Assembly (NCBI GenBank): GCA_035235625.1
Contig: CP141148.1
Span: forward strand, 8,427,001-8,491,000
Length of the DNA: 64,000 nt
Reading direction: 5' to 3'
Source of the DNA: Saururus chinensis
Taxonomy: Eukaryota; Streptophyta; Magnoliopsida; Piperales; Saururaceae
Every line of letters starts with the position of its first letter. Position 1 is the stretch's first letter. Position numbers and translations under genes: made by a program. A model generated the notes under the pieces. The model did not search any database. It saw only the letters and a program-made list of their open reading frames with translations, and was not told the DNA's origin. This document shows, piece after piece, positions 31,926 through 42,631 of this stretch.

Positions 31926-33672
31926 ATACGTAGCATACTGACATATTTGCTAGCCATCGCCAGCGCATACATAATCCACATCCATAAAACATGCATACAT
32001 CTCATGCATATCAATCATACCATACAATCATGCTTACACGCACATCATGCAATCGGATCGTTACTTAACATCCAAGCATGGAATCATACAATCCTAGCAT
32101 GCTGCTACTCATTCAAAGCATGCTTCATGAATTTACGAGTTCAAAGCTCCCCTACCTCGTAATCATAACGTTCGATGGCGAGCACCCGACGGTGGCGCCG
32201 TCGGCGGCGGAGTTGGCTGTCAAAACTGTTGCCTGGCTGAGAGAGCTGCTGTCCCGAGGATTTTAGGATGCGCCGGAACTGGTCACGGCCAAACAGGGTG
32301 TCAGAAATCAATGCGGTAAAACCCGCGATCCACGGCGGCACCCTAGGGCGGCCGGGAGAAATATCGTGCCAACATATGTGGCGGTGCGACCCAAAGTCGA
32401 TGGTGTACACTGAAGATTGGCCGCTGGCTAAAACGTGCTCAGCCGGCCACAAAGACGTCGAAATCGGCCGTGGACAGCACCCAACGGCAACGATTCCGGT
32501 CAACAAAGGCCCACATACGGGCGGAGAGCGTGGGGCAACGCTCGAGAACCAAAGGAGAGGTGGAGGACAGCTCTAGTGATCAACTCCACTCGGTGGCAAA
32601 GCCAACCGATGGTTAGGCGGCACGAACGCGGCGCCTAAACCCAGAAGTACACGCGTGGCCACATGCACACGTGGCCCAAAGGGTGGGGGAGATGGCTGAA
32701 ATGAGGCGACTCATGGCCCACAAAAGCCAACCGGGCTAAGGCCCTAGCGGTGGCCAATCAAAGCGGCGACATCGCCGATCGCCACCTACAACCAAAACCC
32801 ATGGTGCGGCAGCTGTGCATCTCGCACGGTATAGGGCAAGGGGAGGGTTCAAGGTTGTGCAAAGGCTATGAGGCTGTCACTGGCCAAGGCCTGAGCAGGT
32901 GAACTCATCCACCTTCTGTCAAGGTAAGACATACAGATTCTTGCCCGAGGCCGTTCTGTACCAACGGAGTAAAATGGACAAGAAGGGTCAACGGCACACA
33001 TGCCGGTAAGGCGGACTAGCTGCGGCTACGGGCCGCAAGGCTGAACAAGACCCAGAGGGGTGGCCCATTGGCATCACCGGGCTGGGGCGGAGCCGAACTA
33101 AGGTCCACCAAAATAAATCTGGCGTCCGACTGATAACATCAGTCACCACGTCCAAAACGGACGTAGGCCAAAAATAGGGGACGACCGGGGAAAACCCATA
33201 AGGGCGGAGCGGCCATGGGGGCGGCGGCTGAATCGGGCACGGAGGCGTAGTCCACTGCCTTCGCTGGAGCAAGGCGGGGCTGGGGGAAGGCCAAATCGGC
33301 CGCAGATCACCGCTGGCGGCCACTGTTTGCCCAAAACAGTCCGTCGGCGGAACAGTGCACAGAGGGAGGAAGAGGATGGGGCGGCGGTGCCGAGGCCCAC
33401 CTGGCCGGGAGGAGGGGCTCCTCGCCGTCGCCGGCCCAGGGCGAAGCCGTGGCCGGCCGGTCGGGCCGAGCCGGCCCGTGGCGGCGGCGGAACGGCGTGA
33501 AACAGATGGGCGGCAAACAGGGGCAGCAGAGAGAAAGGGAGCGGGACGGCGGAGCTGGGGCCGTCCGGGGCCGGGGGGAGTGGCCTCCCGCCGTCGCCGG
33601 CCCATGGCGGAACCATGGGCGGCCGGCCGGCCCTCGCCGGCCTACGACGGCGGCGAAATCCAAAAATGACAG

Positions 33673-34033
33673 TGTAACGACTCTAAATTCTCGGTAAAAT
33701 TTTATGTCTTCAGTAAAAATGATTTTGGAGTTTTTAATATTTTAGAGATTTTTACGAGTTAATATTTTAGAAGAGTATGGTAGAGCTTGTGGAGACGAGC
33801 GTAACGAGTCATAAAACGCGTAAATCGGAGGTCAGGAACAAAAGTTATGACCTCGGGAAACGTGTTCAACCGGCAGGACCCACTTTTGAAATTTAGGTAA
33901 AATGGTTCTTTAGTGGTCTTGAATCGTAGGGTTCGTGAATACGAACTCAACGTTACCAAGAACGCGCAAATCGGAGTTCGGGATAGGAAGTTACGATTTT
34001 TGGAATTTTTAGAAATTAAAATAAATAATAAAG

Positions 34034-34090
<57 letters not shown>

Positions 34091-35472
34091 GGCGGCGCGG
34101 CTCAGCGCGGCGCGGCGCAGCGCAGCGCGTGGCGTATGCCGCGCGGGCGCGCGCCGAACGCGCGTTCGTCACCGCGCGCGTGATGAATGTGCGTTCATCA
34201 CGCGCGCCCACAACGCGCGGCGGCGCGCGTGGCGCCGCCCGTTTTGTGGCGAGCCGGCGGGCGCCCACCGGTTCTGCGGCGGCGCCCGCCGGAAAACTCC
34301 TCCTCCTCCCCTATTTAAACCCATTCCGGCCATTATTTTCTCGCATTTCCCTCTCACCGTTTTCTTCATTTCTGACCCATTTTAAGTCCGATTTTCACGT
34401 TCCAAGACCCGTTTCCTACTAATTCAAGGGTGCTCTACGCACCGGAAGTGTTATTTTCTCAAGGCGACGCCTCTAAGACCTCGAAAAACGTGCCTCTTCC
34501 TTAATCTTCCCCTTTTCTTCTTTTTGCTGTTTCTTAGTCATTTCAAGCCCTATTCTACCCGTTCAAAAGGCATTCTCTGCTAAAGCGAACGTGCTGAACA
34601 CTGTGGTGGGGTTATTTTCACCTTCTGGAGTCTTTATATTAACGAATTTTATACTCAAGGCTAAGGTAGGGTGTTTTAAACTCTAAATAACTGCTTTGCT
34701 GATTTGAGTCCATCTTTCTTGAAGTATTTGATTTAAGTATAAGTATGATACTTGTTTTAACCGATGAATGGATTTTCTCTTGAATTATGTGACAATTTTG
34801 CTACGTATATTGATTGATTTTGTACGTACTACATAGTGTTGTGGTTTCGTACACTGTTTTGATGCCCGCCGAGAAAAATGATCGGCTAGTGGCGCGCATT
34901 GTGGTGGAGCATCATGGGAAAACTCCTTCCCTTAGTGGCCTCCGTTGTCCCATGAGCGCGGAGGTAGGCCGTTGGGTATCGCGGCTTGTGGATTTGATTG
35001 ATTTTGTGAATTTGTTTGATTTGATTTTAAAAGATGTTTTTGCTTAGCATTTATTTTAGATTTTTAAACAAACCTACTGAGTATAAATATACTCATGCAC
35101 CCCCAGCCCTTGCAGATGTTGCGACGATGGAGGATGGGAAAGAAGAAAAGTTTTTCAAGTAGTTGTGTGTTTTCTACATAATGTAATTATATATGTGACC
35201 AACGTGTAAAGACATGATGTGTCAGGATAATCATGTTTTTATAACTACTGGCTCCATGTACAGTAAATTTTGATATGTATATTAAACTTATGTTATAAAC
35301 TTTTTGTCAATATGTTTTTATTTTCTTGGCTGTGCAATTACTCCGACGTATTCTACATTGAGCATACGATCGTTTCACGATTAACGCCCGTCAGTCCGGT
35401 TCGTGTGTACTAATTTCGCACGTCGGACAGGATCATTAATATTATATTATCCTAAAATGGGCGGGCGTTACA
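33673..35472 (+). mobile_element. Solo LTR (element C) nested in element A
   Basis: Starts TGTAACGACTCTAAATTCTC and ends GGGCGGGCGTTACA, with a perfect 5-bp target duplication GACAG at 33668-33672 and 35473-35477. It holds an (AT)n run, a very GC-rich tract (34090-34290), a TATTTAAA box near 34312 and the CTACTGAGTATAAATATACT block near 35073. No gag or pol and no second copy, so a solo LTR of 1.8 kb. It is younger than element A because it interrupts it. Confidence 0.82.
34038..34089. repeat. (AT)n microsatellite within element C
   Basis: About 26 AT units followed at once by a CG-dinucleotide-rich tract (GCGGCGCGGC type), a sharp change of base composition inside one LTR. Confidence 0.95.
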
Positions 35473-35945
35473 GACAGTGGGGAGGCTAACCGAAAAAGTG
35501 GGGGCGGAGCGGCCGTGGGGCCGGGACGGCAGCTCCCCTGCCGTCGCACGGCCAGGGCGGAGCCGGTGCGGCGGTCCTCTGGCCCACCGGCGGCCGGCGG
35601 CGGCCGGGCACAGGGAAAAGGCGGAAATGGGGGCGGTGGTTGCACTGTTCACATTTTTCTGGATCGGGCCGAACCCGATCTTTTATCCGTTCTCCTTTTT
35701 TTTTCCCACTTACGTCCCCAATGCGCGTTAACCCATTGGTTACGCGTCGAACCTCCAAAATTTGCGCCGTAAGCGCGCAGCGAGGCCCGTGGCCCGCGAC
35801 TAAGCCCCACACCCGACTCTACGGGTATAAATACAGGGAAAAATACACGATACACATACGCTGAAACGTCACATTTCCTGCCGAAAATGACCAGAAAAAT
35901 GGCAGAAAAATCCCAGAAAATCATAGAAAAATCAGGGACCTTACA

Positions 35946-38348
35946 GTATATATGTGCTAGTGATGGCTAGCGTGTATCTTTGAAGTATGTATAAATGTGT
36001 ATATATGCGCTAGTGATGGCTAACAAGTATGTTGGTAAGCTACATATGTATGAAAGTATGTGTGTTATACATATATGTGATGGACATATGTATGTATGAT
36101 GGTTATTTGCCTATGCTATGGATATGTGTAAGTGCATGTGGGTAGAGGTATGGGCTATGGATAGTAAGAAGTGACAGTGTTTGGTATGGATTTGGATATG
36201 GATGTGTAAGCGTATGATGGATGACAGAGGATATGAGTATGACGGGCATGGATTGGAGGGGATTATTTTGGATCAGAGCATATGTTGGGGATTCCTAGAT
36301 AGTAAGAGTGCATAATTGTACAAGCCTAATGTATAAATTATGAAGTGAAAAGTAAGCTCAATAAGTGAGGTATTAGTAAGAGGGTGATAACTGGGTTTGG
36401 CTCTAAGGAGCTTAGTTTGATGACATTTGTGTAAGATGTTTTTGCCATAAGGTAGATGGCAGAGATTGTATGAATACGTAAGATTTTGGTGTATGGTGTC
36501 GTATGTTATAAGATGAACGGGTTAAGTGAAGTTTGCTGCCTTAACGAACTAGGGTTTCGGATTGGGCTTAACTGCAGTTTGATCAGTGGAGCACGGTATG
36601 CTTGAGTGCTTGTGTGGTATAATTGTACCGCATAAATTACTTAATCCAAACTTGAATTATAAGCACAACTATTAATAGCGTTGTGAGTTTAAAAACTGAA
36701 AGTTCGACAGATTAAGTTCCGTGTTTGAGTTAGCCGATAATAGGTCAACTGAACAATTCTCATGTCTTGTCATGGTGTTTATCCTGCAGGATATTATCTG
36801 TGTGCTATATAGAGCACTGGAAGTCTGATGCTCTATTGAGAACGATGTATGTTTCCGATTTGGTTTGTGTGTTGTATTAAGCCTAGATATTTGATGTTTT
36901 GTTGAGAGCGATGTATGTTTCATATTTTGTCTGTGTGCTGTATGAAGCCCAAACGTCTAATGCACTGTTGAGAGTGATTTATGTTTTCGATTTGGTCTGT
37001 GTGTTGTATGAAACGTAAACGTTTGATGCTCTGTTGAGAGCATTATATGTTTCTCCCCAAGTGGCACTGTATGATTTTTGTCCAAAAGTGGCACTAGCAC
37101 TATAAGACCCATTATGGTAGGCAACTGTATGACCCCTTATGTGTGGGTGTTTATGTTTGCGCGCTTAGGTAAGTAGTATCATGGACCTTCTCTTACCTGT
37201 TTGATCATGTGCCCCATGAGCATTGGTGTGCCTTACCTTCGAAAAAGTCCATGACATCTAGTCACTCCCCGAAAGTTAAGGTGATGCCCCAGTGACATTC
37301 TTTTCTATTTTGACACTGAAGCTTATTAGTTGTAATGAGCTTCAATCGTCGATAGTATGTATACGACTGTAAGAGTACGAGTATGAGCACGACTGTAAGA
37401 GTAAGATTCTAAATAAGACTGTAAGAGTGTGTTTCTGAGCAAGACAATAAGTGTAAGATTGTACAAGTAAGGTCATACAAGTAAGTGTATGATTGTACGA
37501 GTAAGGTCGTACAAGTATGTGTAAGATGTATGAGTAAGCATATGATTATACGAGTAAGGTAGTACAAGTATGTGTAAGTTGTTTGAGTAAGTGTACGATG
37601 GTACAAGTAAGTTTGTATGACCCTGATTAAGGGTGTATGTGTAAGATCGGTTTGATGGTATGATTTTAGCATGATGATATGCGTGTTTATATGCGTATGA
37701 GCATGATTATGATATGCTTGTTTGCTTCATGTTTGAGTTGTATGAACGCATCTATGTATGAATTTACTAAGTTCACTGTTTAGAACTCCCCTACTGGGTA
37801 TTTTCCTATTGAGTATGAAAATACTCATTACCCTACTTTTTTAGCCTCGTTGTTCGGGAGGCTTTTGCAGGTTTGTGATAGAGAGCTCCTGGAGATGAAT
37901 GCTTGTTTCCATGATGGATTGATTCCCTTGGACTCAAGTATATACTTGACTCATTGCGAGTATTATTTTGTGCCACGATATCTTGTATTGGGTGAGACAA
38001 GAATTAAGATGTTTATATATTCTGGACTTTCGTTTGGATTATATTATGGACTGTTATGGGACTTGCACTTAGGGATACCTGGGAGAGATTTGTATTTAAA
38101 GTCTATGATCATAGCAATTTATTCGTACATTTGTTTTCGAGTAGCGCCTGTGGATGTTTGGTTTGGCCGTACGATGTTTGATCGAATGAGTAACAATTTG
38201 GATGGGAAAAACTGATGTGTTATGTTTTAAATTATAAAACTATTTTCACAGGTTTTGTATCCGTCATTTTCTTGATTTATAGTAGTTATATTGCAAAAAA
38301 ATTATGTGAATTTTGAGGAAAATGTATGAAAAATCGATGGTGTTACAA
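35946..38348 (+). mobile_element. Truncated LTR (element B), inverted relative of element A
   Basis: Aligns end to end with the reverse complement of about 29218-31930, for example CCCCTACTGGGTATTTTCCT then A.TGAGTATGAAAAT, and TGATTCCC.TTGACTCA, and it ends GGTGTTACA at 38348. By eye identity is around 80 percent. Its other end stops at the insertion point of element A, inside the GCTAG minisatellite, so the 5' half is missing. Together with A it forms inverted arms of about 2.4-2.7 kb. Confidence 0.8.
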
Positions 38349-41300
38349 TGTGATAGCCTGTGTTTTCAAGAGGAAATTAATCATTTTCACATAAATTAAA
38401 ATTTTAACTTTTGTCATTAGTGACCATCAACACATATGTGAAGCTGCCGATGGACTTGCATACTTGCATTGTTGACAAGTATCAACACATTGCTGGGCTA
38501 CCAGTGATAATTGCATACACCAGTTATTTCAAAAAACGAGGTGGTTTAGATAGTTTTGGACTCTGATTAGTACAAAAAGGAGTGAACCAATTCTTAGGAA
38601 AAATTAAGAGCTGAGAGAGAGAGGGGGGGGATCTCCGGTGGAAACCTTTCGGAGCCAACTTAGAAAAAATGTGCGGTGGAGAGGAAGGAGAAGAAAGCAT
38701 CTATAAAGTCGGATTGTGATCTTTACTTAATTTACAAAGAAAAATACTTCAGTTTTGATTTTCTTCAAGTTCTTCTTAATCATGAGCTTGTGAATTATGT
38801 TATTTTCATGTTGACTGTGATTTATAGTGTTTTCATGGTAAATTTAATTTGTAGTGGTTCAATGTGGAATTTGTGTTTCAAGTAGCCAAGTTCCTCTCTT
38901 AGAATACTCTTATTGGATTTATGTACAAGAAGAAATTGTTTAGAGTGAAGATAGATCTTTGTTCTTAATTTTTCAATCTCGGTAATGTCATCAACAAGTT
39001 GGTGACTACATTGACAAAAGGAAGATTATGAATAATACTCTTGCATGCATGCAGTACTTGACCAACCTACTGTTCGTAGGGTTCGATGCGTTGGTGAGCT
39101 CACCGATGGTCATAGGTGAGGCGACCGACATGTCAATGAGGTCACTCATGGTACCTCATATTGTATTCTTTTTGAAGGGATGTATAGAGCAATAGTAAAG
39201 CTATATTATTTATGCATATGAATGCATAGTTATGATATGGATGAAGTGTCAAATAAGCACTTTTTAAGTAAAGGTTAGTAAATCCTAATGCATATGTGTA
39301 TGAGACTGTGTTAGGATACCATGAACTTATGCATTGGCACATGAGGACTATAATTCCTTTGTGTCTTGGCTCCTCAAGTGAGTCATTAGCCACATAATGA
39401 AATAGTTTGGTATAAAATAGGTCAAGGTCTTCTAGCTCTCAAAGAGTGGGAGCTATGTAGAGATGCTTCCATGGCTCGGGAGTTAGGTTTAAATGGACAA
39501 AAACATTAAAAAATGACTGGTCCTGTGCAACACAATATAGGATATTTTGATGATCATGACAATTAAAATCTTAACACTAGGGTCCATGAGCCTTAGTGAT
39601 CTCAAAGTTCATGATGTGGATGGGGTGGGGCAAGCTTGGGGCAAAGACTGAAGTCAGATTGTGATAATCCAATATCTAGTCGAGTGGAGCTCCTAGATGA
39701 GGTCATCATGTCTAGAGAACTCTAAAAAGGTAATATTTTTGGGTTTTATACTCTTGCTGATGAAAAGTATGTTTGACTATTATCCTGTATTATTTCTCTT
39801 AGTTTTGTCAACAAGCTCTTCTATGGTATGTTGATTGGATTCTCTTATTTTCAATTGTTTGGAATTCCACTGAGTATACTATATACTCAAGATCCTTTGT
39901 GGTGTAGGTGTCTAAGGAGAAGACGTAAAGGTAACGGGAAGGTCATAGCTTCCATGTCTATTTCTATATTTATGATTTACATCTCTTGTTAGGTTTACTT
40001 AGGCACGATAGAGTGATTTAGTATTTCAACAGGTTGGACGTTTACAGCAAACAAGTATGTGATTGTAGATCATGTGAATATTCTAAATGTTAGATATTTA
40101 ATAAAATTATATTTATCACAACAAATATTTGTGAAAGTGATGTTCTTTGTACCCCTAATTTATGCTTTAAATATTTTGCATCTTGGTGTTTATATGAGTA
40201 GTAAATCCACTACTTTTACTAAGGCAGAAGGAATTTTAAATATTTTCTCATAGTTGGAAGTAAACATTTTTTGTAAAAAAGTAATATAAGATTGGGGGCT
40301 TGACTATTCCAATTCGAGCTTCCTAAACTAACTTATGTTACCTATAAATTAGTGTTTCCATGAGAGAGAGAGAGAGTTTCTTTACTTAAGAAAATCCCTA
40401 CATATTTGTAGAGTTGTATTTTACTCTCATTTCTCTTTTTTATCTCAAACTCTTTGATTCAAAGTTATTTTCTCATGATTATTTGTTACCTTTGAATCAT
40501 ATAAAGTTATTGGAGTCATGTCTATTTACTTTAGAATTTGTTACATGAGTTTGATCTAAATGCTAAAAATTTAAACTTTTAATTATTTAGAAAAGTTTGA
40601 TAATTGGAAAGTGATTGTTGATTTTCTCTGGTTGATTTTCTTAAGATGATCATGTGCTATAAATTATTGAAGACATCATCACAAAGGATGCGAGTCATGT
40701 ATATTGACACTTAGCATGAAGTGAAATTCATCTTGGAGGTTGATTGTTAGAAAGTAATTGTAACTAGAGATGATCTTGCAACTTTGTCTTCATGGTAGAT
40801 TTCCTTATTGGACGAGCACCTGTTGTTTTTTTTTCTGTCAGAAAGGTTTTCCATTCAAAAAAATATAATGTGTTGATTTGTTGGTTTGCTTTATTTCACA
40901 GACATGTTAGGTTTTATTGCTAGTTCAATCCAAGCTTAATTGTGTAAGTAGTTATTCAATACAAGCATAATTGTTTAAGTAGTTATATTAATTAGAATAT
41001 TTATTTGAAGGCTTTTAATCTAATTAATCTTTTTGTGCGAGAATTGTTCACGCTTGATGTGATGTAAACCCTCATACAAAAGTTCAATTTAATGTCAAGT
41101 TAATTTATGGCTGCTTTGTACAAGTAGCCTACGTGTTGTATTTCAAATTTACCACCAACATAATTTGAGTACATGGGTCCCATGCAAGCCCTATAAATTG
41201 AAGGCTCTTATAAAGCCTCTAGCCTCTTCCCATATGAAAAATAGCCTCAAGTTAACATGATTGTTTGTTACAAACCTTGATAGGATCATTGCCATTTTAT

Positions 41301-42160
41301 ACATGGATCGTGGTTTGCCACCCCATTATTTAGGTCGATCACCTCATTGATTTTTCCAACCTTGAGGGCTGAGAAAGACAAATAAATAGGTCCCCCAACC
41401 CATGTGTTCTCCTTCATCTTCTTTGACACTAAAGAAAGCGTTGGCATGCCTTCTCCTCCCTAGTGTCTATGCGGCCTCCCTCTCCCCTCCCCGGCCCTGC
41501 CAACACTCCCCAACATTACCTCTCCCAACCCCTCTGCCACATGCACCAATCACTCCAAAACCACCTTCTCCCCTTCCCTTGCCGAATCTTAAGCCCCCTT
41601 CGCCAATCGCCATCCCTCTTGAGACACCTTCCCCCTCATCTTGCCAAATCCAACCCCATTCCCTAGACCAGAGTTGGCACAACCATGGTCCCTCTCGCTT
41701 GCCTTGTCGGGCTCTATGTCATGTCTCTTTTCACAAATATGCTAGTGCATTTTAGAAAATGTTTCCTTTTTTGGTGACATCGTGGCATGCAAGATAGAGA
41801 CTTGGCAGTAGTTACATGAAGTGCTCCTGACTTTAGATAGGAGGGGACATGGATGAGGGTGGCGGGGCAGGGCTAGGGTGACAACTAGAGAGTGGTAGGG
41901 GCAAATTCCGGGCTGGTGCCAATGTCGGAGAAGAAGGGTGTGAAAAGTGTTCAATTTGGGGTGGGTAGAATAGGATGAAAAATTATAAAAGAAATATGGT
42001 TGAATGAGGCAAGCTCTCTTAAAAAATTGGGGTGGCAACTAATAGTTGCAACCATAATGGTTTGAACTTGGCATTTCCACTTCAGCCATGGCACATGCAC
42101 ATGTCTGTGTGGAAGGTCTAAGGGTAAAAATAGTGCTTAAGGTATTAAAGTATATAAAAA
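38349..42160. other. Gene-poor region with degenerate LTR-like motifs
   Basis: Long non-coding DNA. A CCACTGAGTATACTATATAC block at 39868 followed by TCAAGATCC resembles the ACTGAGTAT..ATACTC block of the nearby LTRs, so part of 38.4-40 kb may be a decayed LTR. I could not find paired ends. (GA)n runs occur at 38616 and 40363. A Pro- and Ser-rich frame at 41402-41755 is unsupported. Confidence 0.4.
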
Positions 42161-42382
42161 GTTTTTCATGTTCCTCTTTGACAATGAGCCCAGTGTAAGC
42201 TACACATATGGAGCTGTTGATATATAAGATCAACGATACATAGCTTACATTAGTGTAACTGATATTAATACTAATGTACACTAGCATGTGCACCATTAAT
42301 CTCGTGGACGAATGGTTCCTATGTATATGCAGCTTACACTTGATTCATTATCGGTGAAGAGCAAGTAAAACTCTTCCTATAG
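42161..42382. mobile_element. MITE, family M2, second copy
   Basis: Left arm ACAATGAGCCCAGTGTAAGC and right arm CAGCTTACACTTGATTCATT pair as inverted repeats, with outer CATGTTCCTCTTTG and GTGAAGAGCAAG. The interior holds a second nested inverted pair (TACACATATGG / CCTATGTATATG). Related to 5165-5320. Confidence 0.7.
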
Positions 42383-42479
42383 TATAACAATGAAAGTGTA
42401 CTCTTGAACTTATTGTAATAAATTTTGTTAGGCTAATTTGCTAATTGCCTATGGTCTATATGTATAATTATAGAAATTA

Positions 42480-42631
42480 ATTTCTTACTCTATTTTTTGT
42501 TTAATAAAACTTTACATCAAATTTTAATTGAACTAGAAAAGTAAATTCCTCTATTGTCAAGTGAGAATCACTTTTCACATCCAATCAAAATATGAAATAG
42601 GATTTTATTTAAACAAAAAAGTGAGTAAGAT
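42480..42631. mobile_element. MITE, family M1, third copy
   Basis: TTTCTTACTCTATTTTTTGT at the left is matched in reverse by AAAAAAGTGAGTAAGATTA at the right. The centre shares TTGTCAAGTG with the copy at 15213-15358. Non-coding. Confidence 0.75.

Larger units (their letters stand above)
29218..35945 (-). mobile_element. Very long solo LTR (element A), interrupted by element C
   Basis: Starts TGTAACGCCCGAG and ends CCTTACA, so it has TG..CA ends, with a perfect 5-bp target duplication GTATA at 29213-29217 and 35946-35950. This is the signature of an LTR retrotransposon integration. Removing nested element C (1,800 bp plus its duplicated 5 bp) leaves about 4.9 kb, far above a usual LTR. No second LTR, gag or pol is seen, hence the solo LTR call. 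Minus orientation is inferred because GGGCGTTACA is then the 3' end, as in element C, and the ACTGAGTATGAAAATATTCA block then reads the same way as in B and C. It contains four minisatellites (30130-31925), then a GC-rich part (32150-33660 and 35478-35800). A non-LTR large retroelement derivative is the alternative. Confidence 0.75.

Noticed and set aside
32988-33669. Overlapping Pro/Arg/Gly-rich frames on both strands
   Set aside because: High GC keeps all frames open. They belong to the GC-rich part of the LTR and show no domain.
33759-34422. Two 169-codon frames with Ile-Tyr runs and Ala/Arg-rich parts
   Set aside because: They cross the (AT)n run and GC-rich tract of element C on opposite strands, so both are composition artefacts.
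29218-38348. Reading elements A and B as the two LTRs of one retrotransposon
   Set aside because: They are in opposite orientation, B is truncated, and the GTATA duplication brackets A alone.
38350-40046. A complete LTR starting TGTGATAGCC and ending GTTTACA
   Set aside because: The bases flanking the two ends (TACAA and GCAAA) do not form a target duplication; only an internal motif supports an LTR.
41402-41755. 117-codon Pro/Ser-rich frame
   Set aside because: A TATAAA-like box lies upstream, but there is no recognisable signal peptide, repeat or domain and a Gly-rich frame is open on the opposite strand.
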